From contig OX337236.1 in assembly GCA_946965045.2 (NCBI GenBank), forward strand, positions 2,728,001 to 2,792,000: a DNA stretch of 64,000 nt. Direction: 5' to 3'. Of the stretch, positions 1 through 11,134 are shown piece after piece; the stretch's first letter is position 1, and the number at the start of each line of letters is the position of its first letter. Below the pieces are notes generated by a model, which saw only the letters and a list, made by a program, of their open reading frames with translations, was not told the origin of the DNA and searched no databases. Both the position numbers and the translations under genes were made by a program. This DNA comes from Epithemia pelagica (lineage: Eukaryota > Bacillariophyta > Bacillariophyceae > Surirellales > Surirellaceae).

Positions 1-2
1 GA

Positions 3-87
3 TACCCCCAAGTAGGGGTGAGTGGTCGGGTCGCATGTGTGTCGTGCTTTTGGTGTGCAAACTGTTACTCACCCCCGCTAGGGGGTA
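3..87. mobile_element. 85-bp mini inverted-repeat element (TACCCCC family)
   Basis: The segment begins TACCCCCAAGTAGGGGTGAG and ends CTCACCCCCGCTAGGGGGTA, so its tips are inverted repeats. About 75 bp of it matches the outer end of the 1.1-kb element at 36617-37726 (reverse complement of its right end), then switches to a tip sequence like that of the 2.2-kb element. The 10 bases after it (88-97) end in GA, and the two visible bases before it are GA. This is consistent with a 10-bp target duplication cut off by the window edge. It looks like a collapsed end of the larger elements and has no coding capacity. Confidence 0.6.
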
Positions 88-125
88 GCCAAAAAGAGTT
101 TGAGGACACCACCACCGTGACCATC

Positions 126-1628
126 ATGTCATTCCACTCATCAAGGAGCAGTACTATGGCCATTGTCCGGTCGTTTCTCGTGGTGCCAGCCAGGAAACAG
201 ACCAAGATTCTGTTGTATAGTGGTCTATTGGCATTGTTTGTGTCGTACCAGGTTCTTTTATTTGATAGAACACAACGACTTCATCAAGACATTTTGATAT
301 CCGCCGAGTTCGAATCCACTACTCCATCGAAAGCCGTTCACTTCTCCTCTTCGGACAGAGAAAGAACTAGTCCTGCTGAACTGTTGGCCAACAGCCAATC
401 CATTCGAGATCGAATTCGACCCTTATTTTCTTCCCACACTTGGCGGCAGCAGCACTCGGTGGATAGCTCATCCGATTTTGTTGTGGTTCCAGTGTTTGAA
501 CACAACTCGACAGACAGTCCATACTTTGAGGTACCCTTTGTCACGGACAACCGTCATTTACCAACGGAGAATGACAACGACAAGATTTATACCATCACAG
601 CCTTTACCCAAGTCAGTGTTAACAAATTGCCCAGAGTCAAGAACATTGTCCGACGATGGAGGGCACCGGTCAGCTGTGCCGTCTACCTGTCGACTGAGCA
701 GGATATGGAAACCCTTATCGACTTTTTGGAGCAGCAGCAACAACATCTAGAGGACGGTATGTGGTGGACAAACTTTGTAGCATTTCACGTCATGGTGGAG
801 CCTCTTGTTGTTGTTCCGAATCCTGACCATACGACAAACAACGAGAACACAAGTAAACCGTACCCTGTTAACATTCTTCGATCCTTGGCCCTCAAACACG
901 TACAGACGGATTATGTATTCCTGCTGGATGTTGACTTTGTTCCAAGCGTGGGTGCACATGATCGAATCGCACGTATAATGGAATCCATGGAACACAAAGA
1001 GAAGCAGCAGCAGCAGGCCCAAAGCAACAACACAAACAACAAGGACGTGAATCAACATGCAAAAACCATGTATATTTTGCCAGCTTTTGAACAGTTTCCG
1101 GAAAATGGCACCGATGTCGTAAATAATGTATCAAGTGTACCCTCGACAAAGAAGGAGCTTTTTCGTGCCGTAAACCAAAAACGAGTGGAAAGATTCCACA
1201 AAAATAGGGGATGCCACCATTTCATCAACTACACGAAATGGTTTTCTCTGACCAACACATCAACGGAAAATCAAGAAAGACAGTCGTATCATCATCATCT
1301 CTATTGGGTGAAGTACCGAAATATACACTTCGAACCTTATGTGGTTGCACGAAAAGACTGCTTGCCACTCTTTTTCCCTGAATATCGTGGATTTGGGTTC
1401 AACAAGGCATCTTGGTTCGTGGAATGTGTGTTGCGGGACTTCAAGTTCCGAGTACTTCCCGATGACTTTGTGGTTCACATGAATCATCCCTATGGCAGAG
1501 GACGTTTCGCCGGTAAGCTGGGTTTCTACAACCAAAAATTTTTGCAGTATCTCAAGAAGGTGTATGGGCCTGAAAAGTTTGAACTCTTCATTTCGCCTGT
1601 CAACCGCGGGTGGATTATCTTGCAATAG
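126..1628 (+). CDS. LARGE/B4GAT1-like glycosyltransferase (GT49), Golgi type II membrane protein
   Basis: 500 aa from the ATG at 126; an in-frame start further upstream would lie inside the mini-element, so 126 (or the ATG at 156) is preferred. A single membrane anchor lies at about residues 24-44 after a basic N-terminus, as in type II Golgi enzymes. The catalytic region carries the metal-binding DxD as DVD (268-270) in FLLDVDFVP, then PAFE (319-322), and near the end a GFGFNKASW stretch followed by an HMNHPYGR-type segment. These are the hallmarks of GT49 enzymes such as LARGE and B4GAT1, which add glucuronic acid or xylose to glycans. Several NxT/NxS sites lie in the lumenal part. The donor and acceptor in this organism cannot be told from sequence. 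Confidence 0.82.
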   Translation: MSFHSSRSSTMAIVRSFLVVPARKQTKILLYSGLLALFVSYQVLLFDRTQRLHQDILISAEFESTTPSKAVHFSSSDRERTSPAELLANSQSIRDRIRPLFSSHTWRQQHSVDSSSDFVVVPVFEHNSTDSPYFEVPFVTDNRHLPTENDNDKIYTITAFTQVSVNKLPRVKNIVRRWRAPVSCAVYLSTEQDMETLIDFLEQQQQHLEDGMWWTNFVAFHVMVEPLVVVPNPDHTTNNENTSKPYPVNILRSLALKHVQTDYVFLLDVDFVPSVGAHDRIARIMESMEHKEKQQQQAQSNNTNNKDVNQHAKTMYILPAFEQFPENGTDVVNNVSSVPSTKKELFRAVNQKRVERFHKNRGCHHFINYTKWFSLTNTSTENQERQSYHHHLYWVKYRNIHFEPYVVARKDCLPLFFPEYRGFGFNKASWFVECVLRDFKFRVLPDDFVVHMNHPYGRGRFAGKLGFYNQKFLQYLKKVYGPEKFELFISPVNRGWIILQ

Positions 1629-2073
1629 TGTAAACATGTAAAGGGTAAATACCCACAAAGATATACCGCATCATATCCTCGCCGCAAAACCACAACAACA
1701 ACAACAACAACAAAAAGAGCCACCACAACAACAACTCCTACACCAACAACCACTGCTACAACAAGTGTCTCTTTTGCGACAACACCACACGGCCTCTAGG
1801 GTTCTTCCGTTTGGAGGTTGGTTTGCCTCGCTAGCTAGGTACTTTTGAAACAGAAAAGTTCTTGCCAGTTCAGTAGTGTGTACATCTCTATACTCGAGTA
1901 TTGTAGTATCTACACCAGCACACACGGTAGCAATGCTCTATCCTTGTTGGTCCTGCCAAGGCACCGCCAACCCTGGTTTCAAACTAGACATGGACATGAA
2001 AACGTCGACTTGCTGCCCCGCTCGTGCCGTCGTAGGATTCGTTGCGTTGTTACGGGGCTTGGTCTTGTTGGTC
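1629..2073. other. Convergent intergenic region with CAA repeats
   Basis: Shared 3' flank of the GT49 gene and the M14 peptidase gene. It contains an ACA/CAA-rich tract at about 1686-1765. No coding signal was seen. Confidence 0.6.
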
Positions 2074-3456
2074 TTATTCTTGTTGTGGTTGTTGGTTTTG
2101 TTGTTGTTTTTGGAGAATATAGTCCAAGGCCGCCGTGACGGCCGCCACTTGAGCTTGATTGCAAAGTTCCGGAGTCACGGCGGCCGTGGTCGAATCGGGA
2201 TACACTTCCGTCGTGGCGACGTAGGGGGCATTCGTGACACCGCCACACAAACCCAACGAGGCCTTGGGCAACAAACAAATGCCCGGTGCCACAGCGGTCA
2301 AGCCCAGCACCAAGGTTCCATCGGCCATGGTCGGGGCAATGTGTGTGACGGTACGGACGCCATCTCGAATGGCACTCAAAAACTCCATGGTATCCGGGGC
2401 ATTCTTCTTCTTCTTGTTGGTAGTGTCATCCTGATTGCCCACAACGTAAAAGCCATCGGGAATGGCATCGCCCGGATACGACTCGGCACCGGCCTTGGCA
2501 AATTTGGCCGGTCGAAATTCTGTCGCATCGGTATCGGTCGTTTCGTGCAAATCCAAATGACAGGTCCAGAAAATCTTCTTGTTATTATTTGTGGACGCTG
2601 GAAGGTGGTGCACCAAGTAGTCCATCAAGGCCTTGGATTCCGGAGTTTGTTGTGTGGCATCGTGCGGCAGAAAACTCCGATTGGGATCCAGCAAGTCGGC
2701 TTGCCAGCGTTGTTCGTGTTCGTACGACCAGGGACTCACACAGGGGACCACGACCCAATTGACGTGGGCGTCATAGTCCAACACTTTGGTGGAAAGAAAC
2801 AAGAGGGCCCCCTGCACGCCCGACGTTTCGTATCCATGGACCCCTCCGGTAATCAAGACATTGGGTAAGGTGGGATTCCAATCCTTTTGGGATCGGACCG
2901 CCATGAGTGGATAGGGAGGATTGTGGGATGACAAGGATCCATAGTCTTCCACCAGGACCGAATCGGCATGAGCTTGCGCAAAATTTTGCAAGGACGTGAC
3001 GACTTGGTCCTGATAGGATCGTGTGCGTTGGGGAACCGTCCTTTTCCATTCGTCGTCTTCTTGTTTTGTCCATGGTTGACCAGGTTGACCAATGGGATAA
3101 TATCGGTTCGGTCGAGTCGTCAGTTCGGACGAAGGAGGTGTCGCCATGTTGTGGTTGTGGTTGTTGTGGTTGTTGAGGAGAAGGATGCTGGTAGTTGGTG
3201 CACGGTCTGGGTCGAATCCACGGGGACGTGACTTCCCAGACGACTGTATACCACAAAGAAAGGCAGGAACACGACGCGAAGAAGAACCACCACACAACGT
3301 TCTCGGTCGGTCCGAGGTACCCGCAACAGCAACAATTCCGACCACCAAATTCAGAACAAGAAAACGAAGAAAAAGAATCCCCAAACGACTAGGACGTGAA
3401 CCACAACAACCACAAGGGAGACGAGAGAAGAGCATGCACGGAATCACCCTTCCCAT
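2074..3456 (-). CDS. M14-family zinc carboxypeptidase-like / succinylglutamate desuccinylase-type protein
   Basis: 460 aa from the ATG at 3456, where an Arg-poor hydrophobic segment follows; the frame stays open upstream to about 3612, but that part lies over a GC-rich inverted repeat and is unlikely to be coding. A signal peptide or anchor is expected near residues 5-45. The M14 zinc site reads HGYE (H207, E210) and DLHE (H304), with the DPNRSF substrate-binding motif between them and a late TTEVYP glutamate (E417) in the position of the catalytic Glu. An Asn/Lys-rich loop interrupts the domain. M14 enzymes hydrolyse C-terminal amino acids or N-acyl amino acids; the short GGVHGYETSG form resembles the amide-hydrolase branch. 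Its 5' end faces the kelch gene with about 250 bp between them. Confidence 0.82.
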   Translation of the reverse strand: MGRVIPCMLFSRLPCGCCGSRPSRLGILFLRFLVLNLVVGIVAVAGTSDRPRTLCGGSSSRRVPAFLCGIQSSGKSRPRGFDPDRAPTTSILLLNNHNNHNHNMATPPSSELTTRPNRYYPIGQPGQPWTKQEDDEWKRTVPQRTRSYQDQVVTSLQNFAQAHADSVLVEDYGSLSSHNPPYPLMAVRSQKDWNPTLPNVLITGGVHGYETSGVQGALLFLSTKVLDYDAHVNWVVVPCVSPWSYEHEQRWQADLLDPNRSFLPHDATQQTPESKALMDYLVHHLPASTNNNKKIFWTCHLDLHETTDTDATEFRPAKFAKAGAESYPGDAIPDGFYVVGNQDDTTNKKKKNAPDTMEFLSAIRDGVRTVTHIAPTMADGTLVLGLTAVAPGICLLPKASLGLCGGVTNAPYVATTEVYPDSTTAAVTPELCNQAQVAAVTAALDYILQKQQQNQQPQQE

Positions 3457-3491
3457 GGCGAGAATGGCGAGATCTGGATCTTTTTTCCTTC

Positions 3492-3569
3492 TTCTGGGGG
3501 TGAAACAAAAGTCGCATCTCCTTTTAGGGGTCGATACAGAAAACGGGGGTGGGTTTACTACCCCCAGAA
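3492..3569. repeat. Imperfect inverted repeat, possible decayed mini-element
   Basis: TTCTGGGGGTGAAAC at the left is mirrored by GTTTACTACCCCCAGAA at the right, giving a 78-bp unit similar in size and G-run composition to the mini-elements at 3-87 and 53373-53453. No target duplication is visible, so membership of that family is doubtful. It lies in the divergent promoter between the M14 and kelch genes. Confidence 0.3.
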
Positions 3570-3707
3570 CCAGAATTGTGATTGATTCGGCCACATGGGA
3601 CATGGGACCCAATACACATATACAATATACACACTACGGATACACACATATCGGTCCGCACCAATCAGCAGCAGCAAACACACTCTCTGCAGCCAACGTT
3701 AGGAACC

Positions 3708-4910
3708 ATGAGCCTGACACTGCAAGAACAAGCATGGCAGTCGGGCCTTGTCCTTTTGGACGAAGATTCAGAATGGAATACTAACGATTGGCCTCCTCTC
3801 CAGGGTGGATGGCGTGACGAACCTGCTACGGTCGTACTAAATCATCCCGACAGGGACAAGGAGAACAACAACAACATCAACAAGAGACAAACGGTTGTCG
3901 TGTTGGGAGGATATCAAACATCTCAAGGCGAGCTCGATTCCGTTCTTGTATTGAATCTGGCAGACCCAGACAAGCAGTGGCGAGAAGGGCCACCCATGAA
4001 CCAGAAACGCGTTGGACATGCCGCTGTTCTGTGCAACGGAAGCATCTACGTTATGGGAGGATACACTGGCTATTCAAGGTTGGATTGCATGGAACGCATT
4101 GATGCCAATGATATGGTACAATCATCCTTAACAGCAAGCACCACATATGAGAGTCATTGGACGAATCTGACATGTCGATTATCAACGCGACGATCAGGAT
4201 GTTGTGCTGTTGCGGTTCACAATCGATACATCGTTGTAATGGGTGGCTACAATGATCGTTATTTGTCGTCGGTGGATATTATTGATACCAGTAACCACAC
4301 TGTCACTGCGGGACCAAGCATGACTGCTCCACGAGCATGGTGTGCCAGTGTGGTCATTGGACACCGCATCTTTGTCGTTGGAGGTCGTAACAAGCATGAC
4401 AATCTTGACTCGGTGGAGTACATTGACTTTGCAATGCCTTGTGATAATGAGAAGACACAGGAGGAAACGGCTACTACAGTCATTTCCTTCTCGTCCAGTT
4501 GGACCACTCATTCTGATTTGGTGCTTTCCAATGCACGAAGTTCTTGTGCTACGGTCGCCGTGGGATCTTGTCTGGTAGTGACGGGAAAAAGCAGTGGAAG
4601 CGTGGAGGTCTTGGATACGCGCCGCAACCGCGTGTGGAATCTCCCACCACTCACTGACTACTGGAATGGCTGCAGTATGGTGACTGTTGCCAATCAAATT
4701 GCTGTGATTGGTGGATGGCGCAATTTTTCCTGTGCAACAGTGCCACTCATGGACCAGAATTCGTGGTGTTTTCGTCGACTCTGTGAGTCGCAGCCCAACG
4801 GATGGTATCACCAATGGAAAGGAATGGGTGCCCGAGATACCAATGCGGCAACCGATATGTACCGTGCTAAATGGAAGGATGACACTTGGTTTTGTTGTTT
4901 GTTGTTGTAA
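3708..4910 (+). CDS. Kelch-repeat beta-propeller protein (copy 1)
   Basis: 400 aa. The ATG at 3708 is chosen because the sequence from here (M-S-L-T-L-Q-E-Q) aligns with the starts of three paralogues in this window. Six kelch-like blades are visible, each with a hydrophobic strand followed by GG or GGY/GGR: VVVLGGY, IYVMGGY, YIVVMGGY, IFVVGGRN, a degenerate LVVTGK blade, and IAVIGGW. No F-box, BTB or catalytic domain is attached, so it is probably a stand-alone protein-interaction propeller. It is the most diverged of the four kelch copies and the only one on the plus strand. Paralogues are at 20689-21804, 44266-45381 and 56197-57354. Confidence 0.85.
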   Translation: MSLTLQEQAWQSGLVLLDEDSEWNTNDWPPLQGGWRDEPATVVLNHPDRDKENNNNINKRQTVVVLGGYQTSQGELDSVLVLNLADPDKQWREGPPMNQKRVGHAAVLCNGSIYVMGGYTGYSRLDCMERIDANDMVQSSLTASTTYESHWTNLTCRLSTRRSGCCAVAVHNRYIVVMGGYNDRYLSSVDIIDTSNHTVTAGPSMTAPRAWCASVVIGHRIFVVGGRNKHDNLDSVEYIDFAMPCDNEKTQEETATTVISFSSSWTTHSDLVLSNARSSCATVAVGSCLVVTGKSSGSVEVLDTRRNRVWNLPPLTDYWNGCSMVTVANQIAVIGGWRNFSCATVPLMDQNSWCFRRLCESQPNGWYHQWKGMGARDTNAATDMYRAKWKDDTWFCCLLL

Positions 4911-5257
4911 TGGAATTGAACTTTTTCCAATTCCATGACGATAGACATAGACCCGTGTATAGGTAATAGGTATCCTAATGTGTGGTTTCGTTGCCATGTT
5001 CCTGAACTACTGGTAGGTACTCGGAGTACTACTTCCTCACACTTTTTGGTATCGTAGTAGTTGGTTGCGTTTAGTTCCTTACGAGTAGTAGCCGAGTGTT
5101 TGGGAATGGTGGAACCTGTGCCGTGTATACTGCAAACACTCGCCCATTTGCCAATGCGTGTACCTACCGTAGCAGTACCACCAAAAAGAGAAGGATGCTC
5201 TTCCTCTTCACATTCCACAGTGCTCCTCCTTGTCCCTTACATTCTAGTGTTGTTCCT
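4911..5257. other. Convergent intergenic region
   Basis: Lies between the 3' ends of the kelch and RING-CH/MYND genes. A short hairpin (TGGAATTG ... CAATTCCA, about 4913-4936) lies just after the kelch stop. Nothing else was seen. Confidence 0.5.
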
Positions 5258-7904
5258 TCAATCTTGATGCGGTCGTGGTTGCAGTACCGGGCGGGCATGA
5301 CGGCGATGATGGCGTCGTTCGCCAGCGGGGGCCGCTTGCTGCTGCATGCGTCGTTGTCGTCGTTCTCGTTGTTTGTACAAGGCCGATGCCACATAGGCCA
5401 TTAGTGCCGCTGCGTACAGATACCAAACCAACAAGAGATCGGCCGCACACTTGGCCGGAGCATCGCCCAGATTGACTGCCTCGTCCGGCTGCTCCACAGC
5501 AGTGTCTGTGGTGGTGGTGGTGACAAAAAAGTTGGCCGTGGCATGGGGCAAATATTCAAAACATCCTGCTGCCTCGTCCTTGTTGTTGTTGCTGGGTGGA
5601 AGACACAAAATGGAGGGCAGCCAACTGCCGACCCATTGTCCCGAATTTAAGGCCAGACCATCCCAAAAGAGATAGTACTTTTCCGCTGGCTGTAGCAAGA
5701 GTCGTTGAAGCCACACCAATGTCCACGAGGAGTCTGCGGCAAGTCCCCCCTCCTCCGTGTCGGAAACGACCACGCGTCGTCCCAAACTTCCATGACAGGC
5801 TTGGGCATGTCCAAAAAAGCCCTGTACCAGTCCCCATGAAACGGTGCTCAACCACACCGTCCCAATGACCACCGCCAATTCCAACAAACGGCCGCGCAAA
5901 TCCACACCAAAACTCTTTTTCAGAGTCGTTGCCATACCACCGGCCAAAATCCCAATGACAATAAAGGAAAAAGGCAACAAGAAGAGGCCCAAATCGTACA
6001 TGAGCGGATCGCGCAAAATACCAGGAAAGCTCACCAAGCACAGAGCACCATAGACCACGGTGGACCACCACAAACGGACGGGCTTGTAACACACGTGCTT
6101 GTGAATAATGTGCCAGGCGACATTTTGACAATGACGACTGCAATAATAACTCCGCAAACAACGGACACACTTCCATCGGGCTCGACGACGACACAAACTA
6201 CAAGCCCATCGGCGACGAGCCACACCGCGTTTCTTCAACAAGCGGCGGGCGCGGCAATAGAGGGCCACAACGGGAGACATGAGTACAGGCGCCAAGGGAC
6301 GCAACCAACGACGTCGTACCACGGCGGTTCCAATTTGCCACATAATGTGTGGATTCCGTAAGGCCTGCAATACGTGAGGAGGCATGGCGTCCAGCCAATC
6401 CTCCGCTTGGGGTTCCCGTTCCAAGGCATGGACCGGTCGAGAGGTGGGAGGAGGGAGGGCGTAGCGGGCTCCACAGGTTTCGCAATTCAATCCATTTTGG
6501 GCCGCCGGGTGTCGAGACCGGCATCTCCATTGTTCCACACATAGGTAGTGCACAAAGGCCATAGATCCGGAACATTCACAAGGTGCCAGCATGGGATTGT
6601 CCATCATATGCTGGTTGGGTGCGTAGATTGGATGAGGAAGGACTGGTCCAGTTTGTGCCGTCTTTGATACTGCGGCATCCTTGTCAGTATTTTCGCCCTC
6701 CACTTGATTATTGGCCAGTACTCCATTTTCCGTTTCATCCTCCTCTTCTTCTTCATCATCGTCCTCCATGTTACCCGAGGATTGTCGTGAACTGACCCGA
6801 AATACCGGGGTGGGCCGTGCCCTTCCTCCCCCCTCGTCCGCTTCATTGTCGGCTGCTGCCGAGGGTTGTTCGTCATCGGCATCGTCGTGCAAGCCTTCTC
6901 GGCAAATTCGACAAAAGACGGGTTCCATGGTCGGTGACACCCAATTGGCCCATTTGCCGGCGGTCGACGACGGAGTGGCCAAGGCACAGACGGGCGGAGA
7001 CAATCCATCATCGTACATGGGCAACAGTTTCATTTCGTCCGACGATATAAAGGTCAAACCAGTGCGGAGACAGGCCAAGGACGGACGTCGTGGATCCAAT
7101 GAAGCATCGGCTGCCGAGGGCGTAACTAAGCCTTCGTCTCCACCGTCCTCATCATCGTCGTCGTCCTCATCATCTTCGTCATCGTCTTCTTCATCATCTG
7201 GAATCCTTTCGAGTTCATGTACTTCGCATTCCTTCATTTCTTCTTCTTCGTCCTGTTTGTCCTCATCATTATTGGGATTTGGTACTCTTACAGTTTCAAA
7301 CAAATTCGCTTCCAAACCCTCCGTCGTTGCTGTCGCATCCTTTTCATTTGCCGGAGAAGTCTCCTTCGCCTCCGTCGTTTCTATTTTCAAAAGAAAGTTC
7401 CACACCAGAGGAGAATAAATCGTATAAAAATAGAAAAAGTCAGAACAGTGGGTTCCTTCCCGAAACAAACAAGAACACTCGTCTCAATTCAAACACAAGA
7501 ACACACACACACACACACAAGAGCGACGTACCATCTCCCTCGTACGTTTTGGCTTCTTCCAGCGACGGTTCGGGCCCAGTCTCCTCCGACAGTGAGGAGG
7601 ACGCAACCGTGCCTTTTTTCTTGGTGCTGCCTTCGCGTTTGTTGGTGGTGGTCGTCGTCCGCACGGGCAGAGGTTGGACGGCCACGTATCCGGCAAAGCC
7701 GCCCTTGTGACCGGGCCATTGCAAGCGCAACCAATACCAGCCATGGGCCAAACAAATGTCATCCACCAACACGACTTCGGTATGTCGAATCCGACGAAGA
7801 GGAGAGGGTTGCAACGGATGAGCATGCGGTTTGGAATGAACCGTCATGGAATGTTTCCAGGGTTCCGACTGCCCCGCGCCCGATTGACACAAATACAAGG
7901 GCAT
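5258..7904 (-). CDS. RING-CH (MARCH-type) plus MYND zinc-finger multi-pass membrane protein
   Basis: Two exons: 7904-7532 and 7380-5258. The intron (7531-7381, 151 bp) starts GTACGT and ends AATAG; joining keeps frame and gives 831 aa. The N-terminal exon holds a compact globular stretch, then come acidic Asp/Glu runs. A RING-CH finger starts at C281 (CRIC ... CECSG ... HYLCVEQW ... CETC), the C4HC3 pattern of membrane-associated E3 ubiquitin ligases. A MYND finger follows at about 518-553 (CSLCRRRARWKC ... YYCSRHCQ ... HIIHKHVC). Several hydrophobic segments after it indicate a multi-pass membrane protein, with a basic, His-rich C-terminal tail. A RING-CH plus MYND combination is uncommon. 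An E3 ligase role on an internal membrane is inferred from the family. Confidence 0.82.
7500..7518. repeat. (AC)n microsatellite inside the intron
   Basis: A run of nine AC dinucleotides lies about 15 bp inside the donor end of the single intron of the RING-CH/MYND gene. Confidence 0.85.
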
Positions 7905-9214
7905 GGTTCAACACAACGAGTCTTTTCAAAAAGTCTGTGCGGCCACCGCGCGCGAGAGAGAGAGAACGAGACGTTTGGCCCTTGTGTGCGTGAATCGAGT
8001 GTCACACAGATATGGTGCTTCCAACAAACAAAACTTGGTTGTCAAACGTCGGGAAGAAAAACTACCAAAGAAAAATACGTGCCACACAGACACAAGGAAG
8101 AATAATAGGACCGTGATACAAACGGCTTAGGGGACAGGTCACCAATCAATCAATCAAAAAGACAATCGTGAGACCGCACAACAGGTAGGTTCTCGCGGTC
8201 TTGTGGGTGTACCAAACCAGGATCAGAATGGCGTGTCACACACAAGTGTTCCAAACAGGAAGCCACGGGAGCACCGCTCAAGCTGCACGACACAATGCTG
8301 TTACACCTGCTGCGGTTTTGGAATGGGGCTGCTCACAACCCAAGAAAAGAGCTGCTTGGTTCAAACCTCCTCTCCTCTTACCACAATCCGGAAACACGAT
8401 GCTGTGGTGTGCCAAAGAGAGGGTGGTCTTCTTTGTTCTGTCTTGCGTCGAACAGCAGCGGGGTTCGTTCTATCGTCACCGTCACTTTTGTCAAAATATA
8501 GCAAGACCACACAATGAGAATAATGGAGAGGGTGTGGGGTTGGTGTGCTCTCTATCTGCGCGCGTGGAGCTGCTCCCAAAAGGAGTTTCTAAGCGATCCC
8601 TCTACATATATATTTTGAGATATAGCCACATTTTTTACATCATAGACGCTTGGAAGTCAAAATGTGCGCCGTGCGAGGTATGCTTGTGACGCGCCAGCCT
8701 TCCCCAATGTCCAACCCCAGAACCATCTTCCTCTTCGGGGGTCCGAAGGGGGAGCCCCCTGGAAATCGAGCGCGCAAAACCAAGAGCCCCCGACATGTGC
8801 TCTGTTGAGATAACGTTACAACACATGTCTGTTTGTAAGTATACGAGTCGGGATCCACGCTTCCACGCCGGCCGATAGTTCGAAAGTAGATCGACACACG
8901 CAGTCTGCATCTACACGACCCTTTTATTTCTCTCATCATTGTCTTCTTCTCTTCTTGGGGTGTGTTGCGATTGCGATCCATCTATCATCGACTTCCAAAC
9001 TCCGAACAAGAAACACGTTGTTTCTGTTACTTACAGGCGCAAGTTAGTGCGGCGTAATCGAAGCAGTATCGAGGGAGGAACCAACACCGACGTTAGAGTA
9101 GTTCGTGGAGCAGAGACGACGACCGTTCACAATCAAGGAGCACTGTCTGTCGTGACAACCCAAACCTCGACGACGAGAAACCAGACAGACTTGGATAAAA
9201 CACCTCCAACATAC
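7905..9214. other. Divergent intergenic region, 1.3 kb
   Basis: Lies between the divergent RING-CH/MYND gene and the first Asn-rich membrane gene. It contains an AG-rich tract near 7953-7966, a short AATC repeat near 8144-8156 and a GC-rich palindromic patch near 8737-8762. No convincing reading frame or RNA gene was seen. Confidence 0.5.
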
Positions 9215-11134
9215 ATGGAACCATTCAGGGGTAGTAGGATTGCCTGTCGGCGGCGGCCGCGAAGAAGAAGGTGGAACCACCGAATACCGGCTCACACGAA
9301 CAACCATACGCTTTGGGTATTATTGCTTTGCACCTTGTTTTGGGGCCCCTTGGTACCATCACAACAAGAAACACCCTCTTGGTTTGCCTTGGCAGCCAAC
9401 AACAACAATGACGACAATCAGCAACAACAACAACAAGGTTCTTCTTCTTCCTACAATTTTGCCATGGCCGAGGAGCAGCAACAACAACAAGAAGAAGACG
9501 ATGTCTACCTGCAAGAATTGCATCAATATGGAAATGTCAACGATGATACCTTTTATTGGAATTCCAATAACAATGTGGGATTTGACGGTGTCAGTGTCAT
9601 GCCCTTATCTTGTATCAATTAGTAAGTTTACGATGGCAGGGATTCGGACGCTTTGTTTAGAACGTTCCAGTCGGTGGGTGTTCTCACAAGGTTGGGTGAA
9701 TCACCTATTTCTTGTCATACCTCGTGTCTTTTTGTATACGAACCAACAGCAATGGAGGCCACATGATCAAATTTCAATTGTTTGACACGGTCAAGAGTTA
9801 CCAATGTCGAACGACAGAGATATCAACCTTTGTCGTGTCCATTGCCCATTACATGCGGGCTTATTTCAATGTCCAAGCCTTGTCACGGGGACAGGACTTT
9901 GAACTTCCCGCCGATTCCTCCTACTTGAATTGTCAAAAGGTCAAATTTGGGGAAGGCCTGTACCTGTATGGCAAGATTGGGTGTATGGAACGGGCTACCT
10001 TTACCTCGACCAAACTCCAATTGCAGTTGTATACCGATCCACAATGTTCCCAAATGTACGACGATGGCCGGTCGGCACGAGAACATGCCATGAAAGGATA
10101 CCTCGTGGTCGGGGAAGAACAACAAGAAGAAATTTCGACCAGTGTCTCCTTCCAGGTTCCCTTTTACGAATGTTCGGCCTGTACCTTGGAGAATGGTGTG
10201 TCCGATACCTTTTCCAAACTCGACAAGAATTGGTACGATGACCTGTATGTGAATACGTATGGGTACTCGCAGTATCAAGACGATGATCAAGCCGACGATG
10301 ATGATAACAACAACAATAATGACAACAACAACAACGACCGTGATTGGAATCAATGGGACGATCAATACATGAACGACGATTGGAATTACAACGGAAATGT
10401 CAACTACAATGGCAATGCCAACTACTACTACAATAACAACAATGGGAACAATCGAGGGTTGCGCGTAGTACTACCCGAGGACGCCGAGGTACGTCCCGTT
10501 CTTGGATCGATCGCACTGTTTTCTGTGTTGGAGTCGCTCACTGGTTTGTTCGTTTCGTGGACATGTGTTCTGTGGGTCTGTTGAAATGTCGCCTACACAG
10601 CACTTTGAAACCGAGTTTTGGAAGGAAGTGGAGACACTCCGAAAACTGGAGGATTCTATGAATGTGGAAGAATGGAACATGTGCCAACAAATTTACAAGT
10701 ACGGTCTTTGGTGCGACGCCGATTGTCGTGCCTTGGACTACTTTCGGACCGACAAATGGTCCGTGGCGGACATTGTGTTACTTTCCGTCATGTGTATTTT
10801 GTTGACAGGAATGATGTTTTTCAATGTCACCAAACGATACAAACAGCAACAATACGCTCGCAAATTTGGTGACCCGGAAAGTGTGACACTCTCCTTGCCC
10901 GGTCTTCCGCCCTTTCCCATGGCGGTGATTTTCCTCTCTGCCTTGACCACCATGATCACCATGGCCAAGTTGAAGTTTGTCAATGAGACGCTCGTCTTTT
11001 CCGTGGTGGCCTGTCTGCTCCTGTTGATTTACACATTGAAACTGACCGTCTTTGAAACCCGTGACCCCGTCAAATTGGCGGCCCCCCGACACGATATGAT
11101 GGACCATCGATTGGATGATCACTTGTTTGAATAG
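9215..11134 (+). CDS. Asn/Gln-rich multi-pass membrane protein, paralogue 1 (unknown function)
   Basis: Three exons, 9215-9621, 9750-10488 and 10601-11134, joined through GTAAGT...CAACAG and GTACGT...CACAG introns, giving 559 aa in frame. After a very basic N-terminus comes a signal peptide or anchor (LWVLLLCTLFW), then Asn/Gln-rich and acidic low-complexity sequence. A cysteine-containing globular domain spans exon 2 (NGGHM, HYMRAYF, KIGCMERATF, SREHA, then a CxxC). Another Asp/Asn-rich stretch follows. Exon 3 has a cysteine motif (IYKYGLWCDADCRALD) and three hydrophobic helices, ending with a charged tail. I do not recognise a named family. The next gene (12350-14346) is a clear tandem paralogue with introns at the same positions and phases. 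Probably in the secretory pathway, by inference. Confidence 0.78.

Noticed and set aside
1876-2868. Long plus-strand open frame (330 codons) opposite the M14 gene
   Set aside because: Exact antisense of a gene with clear catalytic motifs; its own product is low-complexity Gly/Arg-rich without any motif.
6711-7418. Plus-strand 235-codon frame with a long Ser run
   Set aside because: Antisense of the Asp/Glu-rich part of the RING-CH/MYND gene; the Ser run is the complement of GAT/GAC/GAG-type codons.
8735-8765. GC-rich palindromic patch resembling the TACCCCC tips
   Set aside because: No second tip at a suitable distance and no flanking duplication.
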